64,000 bases of DNA from Nelumbo lutea (GCA_022828595.1 JAKGHH010000002.1:42068222-42132221); one strand, 5' to 3'. Shown: positions 22,201 to 31,353, numbered from the stretch's first letter. The notes: a model not told the origin generated them from the sequence alone. Made by a program: numbers and translations.

Positions 22201-23676
22201 TCATCTTGGATCCAAATTATGAGATACTACATAGACATACTGTGGTTTTAACTTGACCTTCGTAGGTGTTTATGAAAATTGTGTAGTGCAGCCTGCAACC
22301 TTTGTGATTTTACAAAAGAAATTAGCTCTCTTATATGTTCAAAAAAAAAAAAAACGCTCTCTCTTAACATTGTTCTTCAAAGCGAGTAAAAGTCTGATTG
22401 ACCATGTTGTGCTAAATAGGGTCAATGTGTGACTTTTTCCAACTATTTCAATTCAGCCATCAAGACGCATTAAATTACCTGGTAATCTGTTTTACAGGAT
22501 ATATTAAAGATTTTCAAGTATTTGATCCACATAGAGTGGGTAAGATAACTGTTGAATTACAAGGCAGGGTCAATGACTGTCGGGCCCTCACGTATCGACA
22601 AGACATCAAGGCAAAGTACATTGAAGAGTATAGGTTACGCACACTTCCAACACAACAGGTGTGTATATTTTTTTTATGGGAAATTGGTCAGTGATCCAAC
22701 ACCTAGTTGTTATCCCAGATTCAGGGTACTAAGCATTTAGTGAGCTTCCATAAATAATGAAAGAATGACGTGATTAATTACCCTGGATCTTAACAGGAGT
22801 CTCTGAGTTCCTCTATCCATCCTGTATTTATGGAAAAAATTGTCCCAGAACACTGACATTTTTGCAAATGAAGCTACCATAGAAAGTTATATTAAGCAGA
22901 TAGTGTGGCTCATTTGGTGGAATTAGGTTTTGGTCAACTACCCATCTACCCCTTTTGTCAAATCAAATACAGTAATTCTTAACATCTTTTTCTTTCTTTT
23001 CTTGCCGTTATTTTCATTTTTATTTTTATTTCAGCAGTTTTGGTATCATGTGGTGCATCTTGAATCCTTAACCTTAATGGTGGTGGCTCAACCCTTTTGT
23101 TAGTGAAACACATTACACTTGAAAGAATAATCCAGTTTTTTGTTCCATTAATAATATCTTCAAAGCTTGTGGCTGCAGTAAGGCACAACCCACCACAGGC
23201 ATGATGATAAAATAAATTTTTAAGGTTATTTTTCATCGGCCACCCTATTTATATTAGTCGATTTGTAGCTTATCTGCCTGCTAGCATTTCTTGTCTAATA
23301 AAATACAATATCAAATATGCTGGGGTGGGGTGATGCCCATAGAAATGCTCATCTTTTGGCACAAGTGTTTTAGTAAACATTGAACGGTAAACGGTTAATA
23401 TTGGTTGTAAAAGCTACCAAGACAAGGTGGGTCATCTGTATGACATGGACTATGAGACTGAACATGTGGCCAAAGAGTGGGCTACTTGACCTGAATTATG
23501 TATGTATGCATGTATTACTCGTGAAAAAACATTTATCTTCTTTTCATCTCCTTTACACTTGCTGTTTCCTTATGCAGTGGGGTTATGTTGTTATTACAAC
23601 TCCAAATGGTGTTCTGGATCATGAAGAGGCCATCAGACAGAATGTTGGAGGTCAAGTTCTTGGTTATTTTTATTAA
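7218..23676 (+). CDS. RPS15A: Mitochondrial-type ribosomal protein S15a (S8 family), three exons with a 15 kb first intron
   Basis: The coding exons are 7218-7347, 22498-22658 and 23578-23676. They join in frame to 390 nt, or 129 aa plus stop, the usual length of plant S15a. Exon 1 encodes [19 protein letters not shown] and onward (residues 1-43). Exon 2 encodes residues 44-97 with [19 protein letters not shown]. Exon 3 encodes residues 98-129 with [17 protein letters not shown]. Splice sites are canonical: CGAG|GTACTA, TTACAG|GA, CAACAG|GTGTGT and TGCAG|TGG. The glycine codon at residue 44 is split across intron 1. The [10 protein letters not shown] start, and DPHRVG in place of the cytosolic DDHRSG, match the divergent type II S15a. 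That form is known to replace ribosomal protein S8 in flowering-plant mitochondria, where it binds small-subunit rRNA. No frame break is seen. Intron 1 is 15,150 bp and full of transposons. Confidence 0.88.
8150..9740 (+). mobile_element. LINE-derived remnant: ORF1-like sequence with a LINE 3' tail, no reverse transcriptase
   Basis: Around 8406-8520 the plus strand reads like a decayed zinc-knuckle region (TCFGVGERV). A 151-residue frame at 8920-9375 is acidic and unrecognised, similar in style to the variable part of plant LINE ORF1. It is followed by a T-rich tail ending TAATAAATTCTACC-like and a short A-run at 9731-9738, the usual look of a plant LINE 3' end. No RT motif lies between, so this may be an internally deleted, non-autonomous derivative. 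Confidence 0.4.
10253..12140 (+). pseudogene. LINE ORF1 (gag-like, DUF4283-type), broken
   Basis: An N-terminal block near 10310-10470 has [20 protein letters not shown] followed by a basic region. A second block at 10882-11120 has [14 protein letters not shown] and PKEIPRK, ending in a W-containing strand. This is the pattern of the DUF4283-type domain of plant LINE ORF1, which packages the element RNA. It continues as low-complexity, charged sequence in three frames (10882-11319, 11320-11850, 11883-12140) separated by stops. No intact zinc knuckle is visible. Confidence 0.55.
12184..12640 (+). repeat. In-frame 234-base tandem duplication inside LINE ORF1
   Basis: A unit starting AACACTCTAAGGTGGACTTG at 12184 recurs at 12418, a period of 234 bases (78 codons). 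The second copy fades near 12636. The copies differ by scattered substitutions and single-base indels, and one change creates a stop (CCGCAACTC to CCGTAGCTC). The duplication therefore predates at least some of the decay. Confidence 0.75.
12737..13097 (+). repeat. Degenerate coiled-coil repeat in LINE ORF1 (period about 211 bases)
   Basis: GAGGAATTAGAGAG occurs at about 12737 and 12948. Translated, the two copies read EELERI...[12 protein letters not shown] and EELERI...[14 protein letters not shown], strongly charged heptad-like sequence suggesting a coiled coil. LINE ORF1 proteins often use coiled coils to form multimers. The first copy is broken by stops. Confidence 0.5.
13190..13868 (+). 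pseudogene. LINE ORF2 apurinic/apyrimidinic-type endonuclease domain, broken
   Basis: Translated pieces contain [17 protein letters not shown] followed by a stop in place of the usual Q of QETK, then [11 protein letters not shown]. Further pieces contain [11 protein letters not shown] (the GDFN motif of LINE endonucleases) and [12 protein letters not shown]. These are conserved steps of the exonuclease-endonuclease fold that nicks target DNA. Several frames are needed to read it, so it is inactive. Confidence 0.65.
14133..15753 (+). pseudogene. LINE ORF2 reverse transcriptase domain, broken
   Basis: The stretch 14133-14828 encodes [53 protein letters not shown] and [10 protein letters not shown], then a stop. 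The stretch 14829-15180 carries [14 protein letters not shown] and GLRQGDP with stops and shifts. The stretch 15187-15753 carries [10 protein letters not shown], where FVDD stands for the catalytic F-ADD box, followed by the thumb-like region [10 protein letters not shown]. The order and spacing are those of plant L1-like reverse transcriptases. At least one stop and two frameshifts inactivate it. Confidence 0.8.
16174..17310 (+). pseudogene. LINE ORF2 C-terminus: zf-RVT and RNase H domains, broken
   Basis: Around 16360-16480 the frame reads [17 protein letters not shown] and [11 protein letters not shown], the zf-RVT zinc-binding domain. From 16881, [20 protein letters not shown] followed by [13 protein letters not shown] is the start of an RNase H fold. 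DSKVVVGWL continues it in a shifted frame (17063 onward). An RNase H domain at the end of ORF2 is typical of one group of plant L1 elements. A-rich 3' sequence follows. Confidence 0.7.
17520..19615 (-). mobile_element. Minus-strand LINE-like remnant (ORF1-type charged sequence plus 3' tail)
   Basis: On the minus strand the sequence ends in a tail that includes TCTTTTATTC and a TTACCAAAAAA-like terminus at about 17520, typical of a retroposon 3' end. Upstream (19490 to 17650) are long, strongly charged K/E/R-rich stretches in several frames. No RT motif is seen. The 5' side is cut by the copia fragment at 19616. It resembles the remnant at 8150-9740 in having ORF1-type sequence joined straight to a 3' tail. 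Confidence 0.4.
19616..19721 (-). repeat. Copia 3' LTR fragment
   Basis: It matches the outer half of the LTR at 20889-20996, including the TATA-like box, starting TGTTAAAATTGTC on the minus strand. It ends abruptly at 19616 where LINE-like sequence takes over, so the far half is missing. Confidence 0.65.
19726..20520 (-). pseudogene. Copia reverse transcriptase C-terminus and RNase H, broken
   Basis: The frame 20052-19726 reads [10 protein letters not shown], then [20 protein letters not shown] and [12 protein letters not shown], the classic C-terminal RNase H signature of copia polyproteins. It stops right next to the 3' LTR, as expected. Upstream, in shifted frames to about 20520, come YTNADW-, LSMTRPDIAY- and [14 protein letters not shown] pieces of the reverse transcriptase tail. 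The catalytic YVDD box is not seen in what remains. Confidence 0.75.
20674..20723 (+). repeat. (GAA)n microsatellite
   Basis: About 16 GAA units lie in the copia leader. On the plus strand they translate to a run of glutamate, which produces a spurious 78-residue frame. The matching minus-strand run (TTC) gives polyserine or polyleucine. It is not a gene. Confidence 0.9.
20758..20769 (-). promoter_or_regulatory. Copia primer-binding site
   Basis: The minus strand reads TGGTATCAGAGC, complementary to the 3' end of initiator tRNA-Met, directly after the LTR end ...AAAACA. This fixes the element's orientation and the inner edge of its 5' LTR at 20770. Confidence 0.85.
20770..20996 (-). repeat. 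Copia 5' LTR
   Basis: The LTR lies on the minus strand and its inner end is ...CA next to the primer-binding site. A TATA-like ATATAAATAG lies at 20905-20896 and recurs in the other LTR at 19632-19623. The region between the TATA box and the LTR end is a pyrimidine-rich tract on the minus strand. The outer end is diverged (AGTTAAAACTGTC against TGTTAAAATTGTC in the 3' LTR). Confidence 0.65.
21005..21219. mobile_element. hAT-like fold-back MITE, 215 bp, perfect 8-base target duplication
   Basis: The left end is CAAGGTTTGAAATTTCAATAC. On the minus strand the right end is CAAGGTTCAAAATATCAATAC. ACTGTAAG flanks both sides (20997-21004 and 21220-21227). Inner arms also pair (CCCGATATGCTCCTACAGGG against CCCGATATGCCGGTAGGG). 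It inserted at the outer edge of the copia 5' LTR. A relative with the same end sequence lies near 41215-41457 and again near 57211-57453. Confidence 0.75.
22029..22093 (+). repeat. Compound C-run / A-run / AAT / AAAT / GAA microsatellite
   Basis: A run of about 15 C, nine A, then AAT, AAAT and GAA repeats in succession. It lies in intron 1 of RPS15A, about 400 bases before the acceptor. The C-run length is likely uncertain. Confidence 0.85.
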
Positions 23677-25130
23677 ATGTTTATGTGGTAGGACAAAAAG
23701 AGAGGATATCTCATGTCTTTTGTGTGAGAGACTAGTTATTCTGATAAGAGGTTAGCTTCCCTCTGCTCACCAGTTGTGCTCAGCACCTTTTATCAATTGA
23801 TGATAATATCAAACTTCGGTTCTTTGTTGTTCCAATAATTCTTGAACATCAATGTTAGATATTTATACTAAAGCATGACAATATCACTCTCTTTTGATGT
23901 GGAGGGCTAGGTTGGCTATAGACATGGCAGACACGATCTTGATCACCAAACCAGAATTTACACCAGGTCTGGTGGAATCTACGTTCCAAAGTTTGCAAAT
24001 TATTGTAGAAATATTTATTTTTATCTCTTTCATTGATTTGAGCAGGCTAAAAATCCTTCCAAGCATATAGTGGTTGCGAGCTGTCAATTGTGAAAGGTTG
24101 ACCGAAGCTCTGCCCAATGAAAATGACAGTTGACGGGTCAGAATTGATGAACATCCTTGCATTCTTTTGGCCCTTGGTACTGAAAATTGGAATAATACCA
24201 TTTTCTTTTGGGGGAAATATGCTAAGAAGGTATGATTCAATTTGCTGTGCCAACAAAGGATGGTGCAGTAAGCTCCTTGCACCGGTTTTATTTGTGGGGC
24301 TATGCCAAATTCTAAATCTAGCAGAAACTAAAGTTTGTTTCACTTAAAACGTTATTAGTTAAAAACAAAATGAAAATTTCTTTATATTCTTTCTAGTGAG
24401 AATCCTAACAGCAATAAATTTTGTGGGGTAATTATTTAAACCTCTCCTGTGTCTTGTGACATGCTTTCACCTCTCCAAGCTCCTCTGACATATGGGAGAA
24501 ATTATACAAATAGACTATAGTTTGACGTTAAGAGAATGATGCCATGCTTTTAAGTATTTAACAATTCCTATTCGCTCATGTCTGATAATATTGGGGGTGT
24601 TTAATAACCAAAATTCGCCCCCCCCCCCCCTCAAAAAAAAAAAAAAAAGCTATTGGGGCTATTTGGTCGGTAAACAACACTTCAATGTCATTCATGGGAA
24701 AATTGGAAATTTTGAAGAATTTAAAACATTATACCATTTTTCTGTTGAGTTCTAATGTCAAACTAATGGAAGCTATGATTTCTCCCGTATGTGAAGGGAG
24801 TAACTTGGAAGATAATTCTGATTGTTTAGTTGGGAGGATAATTCTTTTATGATAATTTTAATTATTTAGTGAAAAAAATAAGAGAACAAATCAAAATTGA
24901 AGAGAAGAAAAATGCTTGGAAGAGGACTACATCATGGGCTGTATTGTTGTTCCACTATATTTTGTGGTGGCTATAATTTATGGGTGCATGCAATTAGAGC
25001 AAAATATTTAGAGCCAACAAAGGAATGTTCCTAGCCTGGAATCCTTGAGTGTAATCTAATTATCTAATCATGAAGGGAACTGAATGTAGTACTGTAGGAA
25101 ATGGGAAGATATTCTGTTCTGGATGGATAA
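23677..25130. other. Spacer 3' of RPS15A, no gene seen
   Basis: This holds the 3' untranslated and downstream sequence of RPS15A. A C-run/A-run tract lies at 24618-24650. Open frames here (the longest 132 residues on the minus strand) lack any recognised domain, and their composition does not look coding. Confidence 0.4.
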
Positions 25131-25134
25131 CTCG

Positions 25135-25226
25135 GGGAGTTTGAGAACATCTCACATGAATGATAACATACAAATACAGGAAATGTTCTCAATGTATGGC
25201 TGATACATTGCTGTGAGGAGCAGATT
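25135..25226. repeat. Partial copy of the GGATCTGCTCC fold-back family
   Basis: It has the inverted core GAGAACATC ... GAAATGTTCTCAATGTATGG and a right arm TGTGAGGAGCAGATTTGG, matching the element at 25883-26030. The left arm is missing or decayed. A LINE fragment follows directly. Confidence 0.45.
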
Positions 25227-25645
25227 TGGACCTAAGAGTCAAAGCGGCCTTTCAAACTTGGACCTAAGAATCAAAGCTGAACAGTTCATTGACCAAGCTA
25301 CCCAATCTTGGGAATATAAGAAAACTTCAAGAAATGGTCCCGCACTCTTACTAGAGCTAATTAACTTGTGGACAAAAGGTTGGAAGATTGATCTAATCTG
25401 CTCTCTTTGTAACCATGAAATTGAGGGCATGGTGCATTTGCTTGCTGGATGTAGAATGACAAAACGAGTGTGGCAGTTGTTGAGCAATTTCCCATAGGCC
25501 CTAAAGATAATGAGGACATTACCAATAATCGGTTAAAAAGACTAGAATCGAGTCCTCATAAAAAAGAACTCCGGGAGAAGGCTGCATGTATTATTTGGAG
25601 TGTTTGGAAAAAGAGAAATAGTGCGGTTTATGACAAAATTGATTA
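25213..25645 (+). pseudogene. LINE ORF2 C-terminal fragment (zf-RVT domain)
   Basis: The frame 25213-25497 contains IDLICSLCNHEIEGMVHLLA then GCRMTKRVWQLL, a zf-RVT zinc-binding domain. After a frameshift it continues with REKAACIIWSVWKKRNSAVY, the usual following block of plant LINEs. It is only about 400 bases long, with no reverse transcriptase or A-tail nearby, so it is a truncated scrap. Confidence 0.6.
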
Positions 25646-25882
25646 AGAAATATTCATTAGTTTTATACTAATTATTAATTAATATTTAACTTTTAATTAA
25701 ATAATTAATTATAATAAATTACATAGATAAATAATAGTTAATTAAGGATTTATATATTGGAAAAACTTGTAACCAATCAACTGATATCAATCAATCAGGT
25801 TTTATTTCAAAAAAAAATGTCAGGTTGTATTTACTAAAATTCACAAGGTTTTGATTGGTCAAAGCCCTTCCAGTACCAAGCA

Positions 25883-26030
25883 GGATCTGCTCCTCACAAA
25901 TGGGCGCCTCACAGGCACATCCATCGTGCATTGAGAACATTTTCCATGAATAATAACTAATAAGTATGGGAGATGTTCCCAATGTATGGTAGGATGGGCG
26001 TGTGAGACACCAAGTGTGAGGAGCAGATCC
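25883..26030. mobile_element. Fold-back MITE, 148 bp (GGATCTGCTCC family)
   Basis: The left arm GGATCTGCTCCTCACA pairs with the right arm TGTGAGGAGCAGATCC, a perfect 16-base match. Inner arms also pair (ACATCC...ATTGAGAACATTTTCC against GGGAGATGTTCCCAATG...GGATG). The flanks show no convincing target duplication. Its core is shared with the AAATCAG family at 31442 and 32023. Confidence 0.65.
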
Positions 26031-26164
26031 GGTCTCTGTTTTCTGGCAGTATAGATTGTTAGTTAATTAGTTATTTATTAAAACATTTGTTTGAAAGGAT
26101 TTTTGACCAAAATAAAATTGCAAATTTCATCAACTATTTTGTGGGTGGGTTGGGGGGGGTAGAG

Positions 26165-26475
26165 ATGACAATTTTACCTGTCCCCGTGGGGCCTTGCCCC
26201 ACCCACCCTGACTATATATAAAATATAATATATATAATTATTAATATATATTATGTTATAATATTATATATTATATTACATAATAATAAAATAGTTCTAA
26301 ATAGATTTAAAAAAATAAAAAAACAAATTAATAAGAATACAAGGAGCGGGGTGAGGGCAATGACGAGGATGGGATTAAGATTTTTAGTCCCATTGGGATT
26401 TGGGGTGAGGAATTTGAATTGGGGATTGGGTATGAAACAGTCTAAACCCAGCCCCGCATTGTTGCCATTATTCCT
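26165..26475. repeat. Second GATGACAATTTT / CCCCGC fold-back repeat with AT-rich centre
   Basis: It starts GATGACAATTTTACCTG followed by CCCCGTGGGG and ends in CCCAGCCCCGCATTGTTGCC. The centre (26210-26330) is almost pure A/T. It is related to the repeat at 4945-5135. No target duplication is resolved. Confidence 0.4.
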
Positions 26476-26479
26476 TTAT

Positions 26480-27304
26480 AAGAGGGGGATATTATTTTTT
26501 TACCAAATGCTCAGAGCTTTGAAAACTTGTCAACTTTTTAGAGGTCAGAGGTAAAACTAGCGCAACTTAACATCACCTTAGCCAATCTTGACCACAAGAC
26601 CGATAGTCATGATCATATATAGCTTTCAAATGTTCAGGCATGAAAAGAAAAGCTAGAAGAAAGTAAGAACATCTCTAATATTTATATATTATGATCATTC
26701 ATGGGGAGATGTTTCGCTGATGGTCAATAGATTCGAAGTCCGAACTCTGTATTTCGTAACAGTTGTTGGGTTATGGTGGTGGTTCATTAATCATGACCCT
26801 ATCAGATAAGGAGCTTAATGTAGAGTGGATTGGGCTTGTGATAAGTACTAGAAGAACCCACAACCATGCCGAAGCCTTGTTTGGGCACGTATTGAGGGTT
26901 TGGGAGCTTAGATAAGTCCTTGTGGCTATTGGTCCATGGGTCGGTGGTCTTCTATTTGGTATATAAACTGATAACCACCAAAAATCTCAAGCAAGAGGTC
27001 TTTAAGGAATTCAAATCAGACCCCACAAGATTGTCCCCATAACGTCCCACGGCACTGATTTGGCCTCGTCTTTATGGCCCTTCCACTTCTTTATTAGTTA
27101 CGAGGCCCTATAGATGGCAGACACAAGATAAAAATTAATCTCTTTATCAAACCATTAGGCCTAGCTAATAATAATAGATATTTAACTGAAGCATAACAAT
27201 ACTTGAAGAAGTGAAGATCGACCAAAATGAATAAGCATGACGTAAAAGAAATAAAATAATTTTTGAAGCCCGGAAGAAAAAAAGGATGTTGGGACAAGCT
27301 GCTC
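26480..27304. other. Spacer and 3' flank of the first XTH gene
   Basis: Nothing coding is seen. A half copy of the AAATCAG fold-back family (AAATCAGACCCCACAAGATT) starts at about 27006. The final 200 bases probably hold the 3' untranslated region of the minus-strand XTH gene. Confidence 0.35.
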
Positions 27305-28210
27305 TTAAGACATGTTGGTGTTGGAGCATTCGGGAGGGAGGCCCTGAGGGAAGCGCTTTCTATCTGTGCAGTAATTGTAGATCATGTAATTCTTTTGCAC
27401 CCATTTCATCTTCTCTTGACCAGCTGAGTCCAGCTCTTGCGAAAGCCACTGATGGGGATTGTTCGTCGTTGAAGTGGGAGATTTGGAGTCGCAAGAAGAG
27501 GAGCCTGAAGACCAGATGCACGCGTTATTGGCATTGAAATTTCTGTAGGAGGCTGTAAATGGTGCCTTTGTCCAATCTGTCTTGACAAGGCCACCCCTGG
27601 TGGCCCAGTCATCAGCATTCCATAGGCTGGAGTAGATCCTCATGGGCTGGTTCTTGGGGAATGGAACTCCAATGGTTTCTGAGTTCTTGAATTCTCTGAT
27701 GGGTGTTCCATCTACAGAGAAGATTATGCGTTGGGGGTTCCAAAGGATGGAGTAGGTGTGGAAGTCTGCTGTAGGATCGAACCAGAGATAGAATTGTTGC
27801 TCCCTGTTTCCCTTTCCCTGACTGAAGACATTAGTATGGAGAATATAAGGGTCGCCGCTGAGGTTGCCGAGGAATTCGAAGTCAATCTCGTCATGGGTCG
27901 GCCCCTGAGATGACAAGTAGTAGGCCGTGACCGTGCCGGCTGAGTTGCCGGGGACAAGCTTGAGCTGTATGTCTATCTTACCGAAGAGGTACTCGTGCTT
28001 GGATTGGAAGCCGGAGCCAGAGGCCTTGTCAAGGGACAGAGTGAGAAGCTCCCCATTGTTGAGTATCTTTGCTCGACCATCGCCCCATGTGACATCGAAA
28101 TCTTGGTAAAAATTACTAGCCGAAGCAACAATAGCCAAAGAGCTCAAAACCAGTAGACAAGACAGAAACTTTAAGGAAAGCCCAGGAGAAGCAGAGGAAG
28201 AATAAGCCAT
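27305..28210 (-). CDS. XTH: Xyloglucan endotransglucosylase/hydrolase (XTH), intact, intronless
   Basis: A single 906-base frame encodes 301 residues. The ATG at 28210 is chosen over an upstream in-frame one because a signal peptide follows directly (residues 1-32, hydrophobic [17 protein letters not shown]) and a TATA box lies about 90 bases upstream. The glycoside hydrolase 16 catalytic motif DEIDFEFLG is at residues 107-115, with the usual adjacent N-glycosylation site NLS. The C-terminal XET domain has the expected cysteines (CIWSS, SSC, NYCTD, PPEC). XTHs act in the cell wall, cutting xyloglucan and rejoining it to another chain during growth. By sequence it looks like the XTH22-25 group. 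Most relatives I know of carry introns, so the uninterrupted frame is unusual. It is divergent to the second XTH at 34415. Confidence 0.92.
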   Translation of the reverse strand: MAYSSSASPGLSLKFLSCLLVLSSLAIVASASNFYQDFDVTWGDGRAKILNNGELLTLSLDKASGSGFQSKHEYLFGKIDIQLKLVPGNSAGTVTAYYLSSQGPTHDEIDFEFLGNLSGDPYILHTNVFSQGKGNREQQFYLWFDPTADFHTYSILWNPQRIIFSVDGTPIREFKNSETIGVPFPKNQPMRIYSSLWNADDWATRGGLVKTDWTKAPFTASYRNFNANNACIWSSGSSSCDSKSPTSTTNNPHQWLSQELDSAGQEKMKWVQKNYMIYNYCTDRKRFPQGLPPECSNTNMS

Positions 28211-28298
28211 TACTAGTTGTTGAGCAGAGTTTTGCTTAGTAGGACACAAAGAATTGAATGGGGAACTGGTTGGGAGTTCCGAGTGAAGTCTTGAGTCC

Positions 28299-28306
28299 TT
28301 TTTATA
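28299..28306 (-). promoter_or_regulatory. TATA box of the minus-strand XTH gene
   Basis: TATAAAAA on the minus strand lies about 90 bases upstream of the start codon at 28210, which leaves room for a short leader. A GA/CT repeat lies just upstream of it. An ABRE-like core (ACGTGTC) is at 28554-28560. Confidence 0.6.
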
Positions 28307-28320
28307 GGTAGTGGGATATG

Positions 28321-28340
28321 CAGAGAGAGAGAGAGAGAGG
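28321..28340 (+). repeat. (GA)n microsatellite in the XTH promoter
   Basis: About nine GA units (CT on the coding strand) lie 110-130 bases upstream of the start codon. CT-rich tracts near the transcription start are common in plant promoters. Confidence 0.8.
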
Positions 28341-28619
28341 AAGGTTTGGACAATGTTCCTTTCTTTCATGCAAGGTCCTATATATATTAGCTAATGGCTA
28401 CGGCACGTTGAAGTGAAACTGGAAATAACATTCGTTTTGACTGTTGAACAAATGAACAATTCCCAGTTGTCACCTTCACCCAGTTTGGGCTTTTCTCAGT
28501 GGAGGTAAAACGAGAGTGACGCGGTTTTGGTGCAGGTGAAAAGGTGACAAAAGACGTGTCTCTGTCACCGCCATTGAACACAGGCAGCTGTTATCTATAT
28601 ATGAATGGCCCTGGTTATG

Positions 28620-29427
28620 GATAAGGACAACAGCAATAGATCCTGATAGATCTTATTGGTGAGACCCCAAAAAGATCTAGTTGGTGCAGCAACTCTGCTT
28701 TGTGATCAGATATGTATTCCTCTTGTGGGCCTCTCTGACTCTGAGGTCTTGAAAAAAATGCAAACATGAACCGATTATGAATCAATTGTGTCTACAGAAC
28801 AGTGTAAATTATCATAAATAAATGAGAAATATGTTAAGCATATTACAAGCTTCATGGTAATACTTATTTTTACAAATAATAAAATTAATTATTCCGAAAT
28901 TTTGAAAAAAGAAATTGAGAAACATGACTAAGATTTCCATCGTTGTGTGAATAATCTGTAGTTAGTGGATCAGTCAGTAGGTAAGGACACGCTTAGTGGG
29001 CAAGTGAAGGGTACAGTAAAAACTAAAAACCATAGGCCATACCACTGAAAGATCAATATCTCCGCTTTGGGAGAGAGAAGTGACTATTTCAATTAGTTGA
29101 TCATTGGTAAATTTTGGAAACTTCTTTTCCACCTTTCAAATGGCAAATAGTTTCAAGCCCATCACTTTGAATTGGTCCAAGACTATGGACCTAGAACCAT
29201 TTTCCCACCTTTATCCGTTGGATTAAGATCAAACCCAGATTCGGAAATTAAATATACTAAGTGTATAATATATATTATATATAATCAATGATAAATTTGA
29301 TATTGTATGACATGATATATAATGGGTTGAAAATAAATTTATATGATTTGAATTTTATGAATCTTTAGTAAAATGCAAATCTCAAACCAACTTTACTGAT
29401 GAATGCATATTAGTTCTGGGGTAAGCA
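28620..29427. other. Intergenic, nothing recognised
   Basis: AT-rich spacer between the divergent XTH genes. No coding frame, RNA gene or clear repeat is seen. Confidence 0.4.
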
Positions 29428-30065
29428 CCATATACTCCCTATAATATTGGGGGTCTTTCACTTAACTCCTTTAAGCTTTATTTTGTGTTAGATTTTTCTT
29501 AGAACTATCTCAAGTTAAGACTCAGTTTGGGAAGAGTGTAAATATAAAATATGTACAATATAAATACAAGATTTAAAAATACCGTATACAAAGTTTTGTA
29601 TTGAATATACTTGTATTTGCACTCCTCTCAAATGGAACCTAAGCAAATAAACATCTCTATTAGCATTGCAGCAGGAAAATGGATGGAAAATTCTGCATTT
29701 TCAAAATGTCTAAAATACCCTTTTGAATGATTTTGCCTTTATTTTCATATTTAAGATGAAAAAGGGCCTTTTTTTTCATCGAACAGGACAAATAAATAAT
29801 CTTGCCAAATTTGTTTTGGCAACAAGAAGCACAAAATGCAGAAGGCAAGGGAAGATTGGTCAAAAGGGTAATTTTAGCATGTATATAATGACAAATACAT
29901 CAAGTAATGTGCACAAGGTCATTTTCCATCCAATTTTCTGATTGAATGATAACAAAGGTGTCTATTTGTTTAACTTATCACAGTTCAGGGGGGGAGTCTA
30001 TCATAAAAATGAACTTTAACTAAGTAGTTAAATGAAACAGAGTCAATAATATAGGGGGTGTATGG
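29428..30065. mobile_element. MITE-like inverted-repeat element of about 640 bp
   Basis: The left end CCATATACTCCCTATAATAT pairs with the right end, which reads CCATACACCCCCTATATTAT on the minus strand. The interior has no convincing coding frame. Target duplication is unclear. Confidence 0.45.
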
Positions 30066-30610
30066 AATTTTTTCTTAATTCTATGTACACATATATTTAA
30101 ACAAAAAATTATTTAAAACCCGCCTACTTTAGTGAAAATGCCTAAAAAAAACTCCCTGTCATAAAGTCTGAATCGCAGAAAAGCACACATTTATCCTTCT
30201 GCCTATATTTGCCCAAAAACAAAGATTTATGTTGATTGGGACTGATTGAAACATACATGTAGAGAGGGTACATAATGGATAATGGGTAGAGTAATAATTT
30301 TACCACATTTTATTCAGGTTTGAAGGGATTTGTATAATGGAGGATCTTTGGAGGTATAAGTTGGATAAAATCATACATGATGCATAGGATCCCATCAGAA
30401 TTCCAGGTGTGCTTAGATGAAATTAGTATTATGATAGGTGACCTTGTCATACTGTACCACTACTCCATTTTAGTAATATAAGTATGGATAAATTTAAGAC
30501 TATTAATAAAGTTAATAGGGATTTTAGATAATTTTTGCATTTAAAATATTACTGAATTAATTTTGATGCAGCTGGTTGGAATTGGGGTGGAGTTGATTCA
30601 TATGGATTAT

Positions 30611-30716
30611 CATATGTATGAGGGAATTATAGAAATGAAACAAATCAGTACATATGCATTATCCATATGTACGAAGGAATTATAGAAATGAAACAAATCA
30701 GTTCCTTTTACCATTC
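30611..30716 (+). repeat. Two-copy tandem repeat, 53-base period
   Basis: CATATGTATGAGGGAATTAT at 30611 recurs as CATATGTACGAAGGAATTAT at 30664. The copies share the following AGAAATGAAACAAATCAGT. Function is unknown and it is probably neutral. Confidence 0.8.
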
Positions 30717-31022
30717 AATCTAAAAGGTAAAAGGTAAGCTGTTAGGTGAGATTCTTAAATGGGCTTTTATTCTTTGACATGCCCCTTCATGCTAAAGCCT
30801 ATTGGGCTTTTAAGTGTGGGTACCCATATACATATTCATACCTTGTATTGAAATTTAATTAATTATAATGGGGCAATAGGGTTTAAATACTCACTTGCTC
30901 AAACAAGCTCTATTACTTATTTCAATGAGCCAGTCAATCTAAAAGTTATCACGTGAGATCCTTGAATAGGCCAGTTTTCACTATATACGACAATAAAGGC
31001 ATGAGATGAAAATAATTTCATT

Positions 31023-31302
31023 CATGGTTTTTAAAAAGCAACCGGTAATCAAATCGGTCAGGGGTTTGGTTATTGGTTCGAACGGTCTGATTGTTCGATT
31101 CGAATGATCGGCCCATCCTAATAAAAAAATAAAAAAATTTAAAAATTTGGAAAACGGTCAAAATTGTTCGATCGATTAACCAGCCGATTCAATGGTTTGC
31201 TGACCAAAATCAACGGTTTTGAAGGAAAAAGTGGTTTTGGAGGAGAACGGAACCGATCGAGTTTTTTTGGTCCAACCGTCCAGTCTGATTTTGAAAACAG
31301 TG
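31023..31302. mobile_element. hAT-like MITE, 280 bp, perfect 8-base target duplication
   Basis: ATTTCATT flanks both sides (31015-31022 and 31303-31310). The ends are CATGGTTTTTAAAAAGC (left) and CACTGTTTTCAAAATCAG (right, minus strand). The interior is rich in GGTTCGAACGG-like inverted motifs. Open frames through it are palindrome-driven and not genes. Confidence 0.65.
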
Positions 31303-31352
31303 ATTTCATTTGTTTGTTCGGATTCTTGGATGTATATTTTATTTAAAAATCC

Positions 31353-31353
<1 letters not shown>

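Larger units (their letters stand above)
7348..22497 (+). other. Intron 1 of RPS15A, 15,150 bp, packed with transposons
   Basis: The donor is GTACTA at 7348 and the acceptor TTTTACAG ends at 22497. The contents in order are ordinary intron sequence to about 8150, an ORF1-type LINE remnant (to about 9740), a dead L1-type LINE (about 9780-17419), a minus-strand LINE remnant (about 17520-19615), a shrunken copia element (19616-20996), a hAT-like MITE (21005-21219), then intron sequence with a C/A/AAT microsatellite near 22029-22093. No plant gene other than transposon remnants was seen inside. Confidence 0.8.

Noticed and set aside
24618..24650. C-run followed by A-run as a retroposon tail
   Set aside because: No retroposon body could be recognised upstream, and a similar C/A tract at 22029 lies in plain intron sequence. 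Treated as simple sequence.
27731..28109. Open frames on the plus strand across the first XTH, and +1-frame pieces in the second
   Set aside because: They are antisense or out-of-frame shadows of strongly conserved XTH coding sequence.
30601..30720. CRISPR-like short repeats
   Set aside because: Only two direct copies with no spacers; it is a simple tandem duplication in a plant genome.
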